Part shown: one piece after another, positions 60,588 through 64,000 of the stretch | Numbering within the stretch: the stretch's first letter is position 1 | How the letters are laid out: each line of letters begins with the position of its first letter | Assembly (NCBI GenBank): GCA_021018815.1 | Contig: JAITYX010000045.1 | Coordinates: 3,410,001-3,474,000, forward strand | From: Talinum fruticosum | Taxonomy: Eukaryota; Streptophyta; Magnoliopsida; Caryophyllales; Talinaceae | DNA: 64,000 bases | Direction of reading: 5' to 3' | Notes under the pieces: generated by a model | What the model was told of the DNA's origin: nothing | The model's database searches: none | Seen by the model: the letters and a program-made list of their open reading frames with translations, nothing else | Program-made: the position numbers and the translations under genes

Positions 60588-62903
60588 CAATGAGGTAATC
60601 TAGAGCCTCATTATCCTAAACCTAAAACCCGATAAACCCACAAAACCTCTCTCTCTCTAGCCCCGATGCCTCTCTGCTCTCGTCCCACCTCCACCGCCAA
60701 CCGACAGCACCGGTGGCTCCCTGGCCGCGCCGACCGCCACCACCGGCTAGCTACCGGCACCATCACCATCGCCTTCACCGATCTCCTCATCAAAAACCCC
60801 AACCGCCAGCTACCACCAAGAAATCGCCCTCCTTCACTCCCCTCGGCGTCCTGTCCGGTCGCCGCCCGGCGTCGGCCGACCACCGTCTCCCACCGTCGGT
60901 TTCTACCTTGACCACCACCCCACTGTCACCACTCCAGCCACCAAACACCGAGCACACGACCATCCTCACTCCCATCTCTACCGAGTTTTGCGCCTGCCTC
61001 CGCCCAGACTCGCTCCAGCTTGGTCTCGGTTTCCCGATTTCCGAGCCCTATCCGGCTACCGCTACTTTGACCAGGCACCGCCGCCGCTTGCCACTCCCAG
61101 CGACAGCTTCAACCGCCGGCCATCCGCTCCGCTTCGGCTACCCTTCGATCTTCAACCCTCAACCACCACCTTCAACCACCTCAAAAGCTCTCTTAAATTA
61201 ACCCCCTTCACCTTGATTCTTAGGGTAATTTTTTCGGATTCGATCAGTTCATTTAATTTAATTTTTTGGGTAAATTTCAGATTCGGTTCGTTTAATTTTA
61301 AGCATTTGAGTTGTAATTAGTTATTCATTTCCTGTTTGGAGATTAAATTTGATTATGATATGTATATAACCGATGCATGGAAAAATTGGTGAGATCTCGG
61401 ATGTACTGAAATTGAAGACAAATTATGGACAAATCCCTGTATAAAGGACATTCATGAAGTAATTCTAAGTCAGGAGTATTTTTGGTTAGTTTAATGGTTA
61501 TCCGGCCTAATGATGAAATTAAGAGAAAAATTGATGATGATTTCGATATCGAGGGGTTTGTGACACTCGAAGTGATATGAGGAATTAGCATCTTCCGGGA
61601 AAGTAATAATGGAAGTAATTCTCGAAAGCAAGTGCATAAAAGAATGACTAAAGGTATTTATGTAATAGAATGACTAATAGCAGTAATTAAAAGTAAACTT
61701 TTAATTACTTTAAAGGAGATTAGTGTTCAATGGTAACATAAATACCTTGAGGTGTGCACTTAATAAAAAGAAAATAATAAACCTTATAGATTATAAATAA
61801 CTTAATTCTATTTAGAAGAAAACTATGTATAATTAAGGCTCCAATACATATAAAAGTATATATCTATATATTTACGCATGCATGATACAAAATCGAGATA
61901 AATAAATAATATAGACTAAAGATAATATTAGTATTCTTTAGTAAATACTGAGTTTGTGAATTTTCATTTCAAATATCTTTAAAGTGATTTAATAGTAAGA
62001 AATAAAAATCCAATTCATTAATAAAACCTTTTATATTTATACTTAAGGTCATCAAGCTTCGTGCATTCATCCGGATTACACCCGGAAAGAAAAAAAAGGT
62101 GGAACGTCAGCAAGGTACGTTCATTGATCGTGCCCTTCAATATTTTATTTACAAATCAAGGCCGGATATGGCCAACAGTAACAACAATAAAGAATTGTTT
62201 GCAAATAATATTTGCCATCATTAATATGGACCCGCCCATCAAGTGCCATAATTTGGTACGCCCAATATTCAGAGTTGGTAACACCGTAATCGTTAACCGC
62301 CTTCAACCGGACTATCCGATGGGTCCAGGTGTGTGCACATGCGTTTAGGGAAACCCGATGATCGTAAAGGGATCCATTCGGATAACTAATCAGCAACAGT
62401 TTTACATTGTTCACTCTACCTCATTTACAAATGAATTGAAATGCATGCGCTCAACTCCATTATTTCATAACTTTATTTTAATGCATGATAGTGGACCTAT
62501 TGAGTTTCGACTCACATTGCAAAAATATTTTCCTTGTTTTATTTTAGTTAAGAATAGTAAAGACGACGAGTCATAGAAGAATCGTGTTCGAGGCTTAGGG
62601 ACTACGGCTTGCCATGATAGCCTTTTGAAGACTAGTACGGAGTGTCGTTGGTTAGAGCTAGTGAATGTTGGGTTATTGTGTACCTTTGTTCGGCTTTGTA
62701 CATATTATAGTTCCTTTTGTTGTTGATCTGTTAAATAGAGTAATCTAAGTCGAATAGTTTAGTATCCGACTCTCGATAGCCTTGCCCTTTCAACTGGTAA
62801 GGGCGGCGGTGACACTCCTAAACCTTTTTCTGCTGCGCTAATCACTAGTTAGCGAGTTGCTTAGCCTAAACTAGTGATTATGGGTTGGGGGCGTTACATA
62901 CCT

Positions 62904-63746
62904 CGATAGAGTTTCGATCTATTGCTTTAGCTTTCTTGTCCGAGTCAAGTTTTAAGCTGCTTGCTCATAGGTGTAGCTGCGTGCTTTGCATCTTGGAGTT
63001 TATATTTTTCAGCAGCTCCTTGGTGTACTTTGATTGATGGATATAGATTCCATCTTTGTCTTACTCGATTTGTAGACCAAGGAAGAAATTGAGTTCTCCC
63101 ATCATACTCATTTGAAATTCCTGACTCATTAACTCGGAAAAGTCTCGACACAAATTTTCATTAGTAGCTCCAAAAATTATATCATCAACATAAATCCGAG
63201 CGATAAGGAAATCTTTCCCCTTGGTTTTTATAAAGAAAGTCTTGTCGATCTGACCTCTTCTAAAATCATTTTGAACCAAGAAATTGCTCGAGTCTTTCGT
63301 ACCAAGCTCTGGGAGCTTGTTTAAGACCATAAAGAGCTTTTTGAAGGTTGAAAACATGATTTGGAAATTTTGAGTTTTCAAAACCAAGAGGTTGCTCAAC
63401 ATAGACTTCCTCTTCAATAAAACCATTGAGAAAGGCACACTTAATATCCATTTTATATAACTTGATATTCATGCAAGATGCAAATGCCAACATGATTCTA
63501 ATGGCTTCAATTCAGCAACAGGTGCAAAGGCTTCCCCACAATCAATCCCTTCTTCCCGATTGTAACCTTGAGCCACAAGTCTAGCCTTATTTCGACTACC
63601 AACCCACCTTCATCCAGTTTGTTCTTGAAAACCCATTTGGTTCCTATGACTGGGTGGTCAGAAGGTCCTTTGGTCAAAGTCCAGACTTGGTTTCTTTCGA
63701 AGGGATTGAGTTTCTCTTGCATGGCCTCTACCCATTCGAGGTTCAT
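62904..63746 (-). pseudogene. Element B reverse transcriptase
   Basis: Overlapping minus-strand frames (63746-63507, 63493-63266, 63438-63061) cover the copia [78 protein letters not shown], the catalytic YVDD at 63192-63181, and MMGELNFFLGLQ. The frames shift at least three times. The sequence matches element A block for block. It stops at the duplicated TACCT and carries on at 59992. Confidence 0.88.
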
Positions 63747-64000
63747 TTAGGGCCTTTAGTGCGGTTTTGGGTTCGAGTTAATGAAATTAATGCAATGAAT
63801 GCATATAGATTCTAAAGAGACAAAGGAGTTCTTACCCCACTTGTTGATATCGAGATAATATGTTTTCTAGTGGATGACTAGAAGCATACTTGAATGCTCT
63901 ACCTGTTCTCTAATTCACCAAATCTGTAGGCTGAACTGCTTGATCTTCGAAGCTTGTTCCGAGTGATCTTGTTCATCAGATTGTTCTTCAACATTCTGAG
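63747..64000 (-). other. Element B, linker between integrase and RT
   Basis: This aligns with 53540-53760 of element A (the variable stretch between integrase and RT). No domain is readable. Integrase would follow off-window. Confidence 0.5.

Noticed and set aside
60713..61201. 162-codon Pro/His-rich frame in the solo LTR
   Set aside because: Open in several frames and on both strands because of GC-rich composition; no domain, and it lies in the leader of an LTR promoter.
62061..62414. Opposed frames of 89 and 95 codons in the solo LTR
   Set aside because: No domain, and both lie inside the LTR downstream part; considered chance.

Overview
The window is plant nuclear DNA from a repeat-dense, gene-poor (probably pericentromeric or otherwise heterochromatic) region. 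I see no intact host gene, no rRNA or tRNA gene and no CRISPR array. Nearly everything recognisable is a transposable element, mostly broken and stacked inside other elements: Ty1/copia elements of a SIRE-like type, Ty3/gypsy elements of the Tat and Athila branches, CACTA and hAT DNA transposons, and a LINE fragment. The genus cannot be told from the sequence.

Layout. 1-12736: 3' part of a plus-strand Tat-type gypsy element: decayed pol (to about 4187), an antisense reading frame with a plant mobile domain (7895-8439, possibly on to 4646), a copia solo LTR (8669-10239, duplication TCTTG), polypurine tract and 3' LTR (11066-12736). 12737-14661: unassigned, with a microsatellite. 14662-17919: left part of a CACTA element with a transposase-associated gene, cut in its last exon by copia element E (17920 on). 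E's LTR itself received a hAT element (19207-20458, duplication GTTAGAAC) and a LINE tail (20571-21710). 22655-28235: inverted copia fragments, a 150-bp tandem repeat and a second diverged copia LTR (F). 28236-43372: plus-strand copia LTRs and element D. D's 5' LTR contains a complete non-autonomous CACTA element (30635-34451, duplication AAG) carrying a captured piece of a bHLH transcription-factor gene, and its gag is split by an Athila-like element G with only gag and protease (35023-42927). 44161-45904: another Tat LTR. 45908-64000: minus-strand copia element B, with complete copia element A (49345-58626, duplication ATAGG) inside its extra 3' gene, and a 2.9-kb solo LTR (59998-62898, duplication TACCT) inside its reverse-transcriptase region.

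How it fits together. The duplications and split homologies give an insertion order: B before A and before the 2.9-kb solo LTR; E before its hAT and LINE passengers; D before the CACTA element and G. A is the youngest full copia: its LTRs are nearly identical, and about twenty differences in the first half of the LTR nearly all fall at CG, CAG/CTG or CCG/CGG sites, often as one-base indels. The same context breaks A's gag frame, so some 'pseudogene' damage may be sequencing error rather than decay.

Most interesting: (1) the bHLH fragment with introns captured by a CACTA transposon; (2) putative private TATA promoters ahead of accessory genes in two unrelated retroelement types (the antisense plant-mobile-domain gene of the Tat element and the extra 3' gene of the copia elements); (3) the CG/CHG-restricted differences between A's LTRs.
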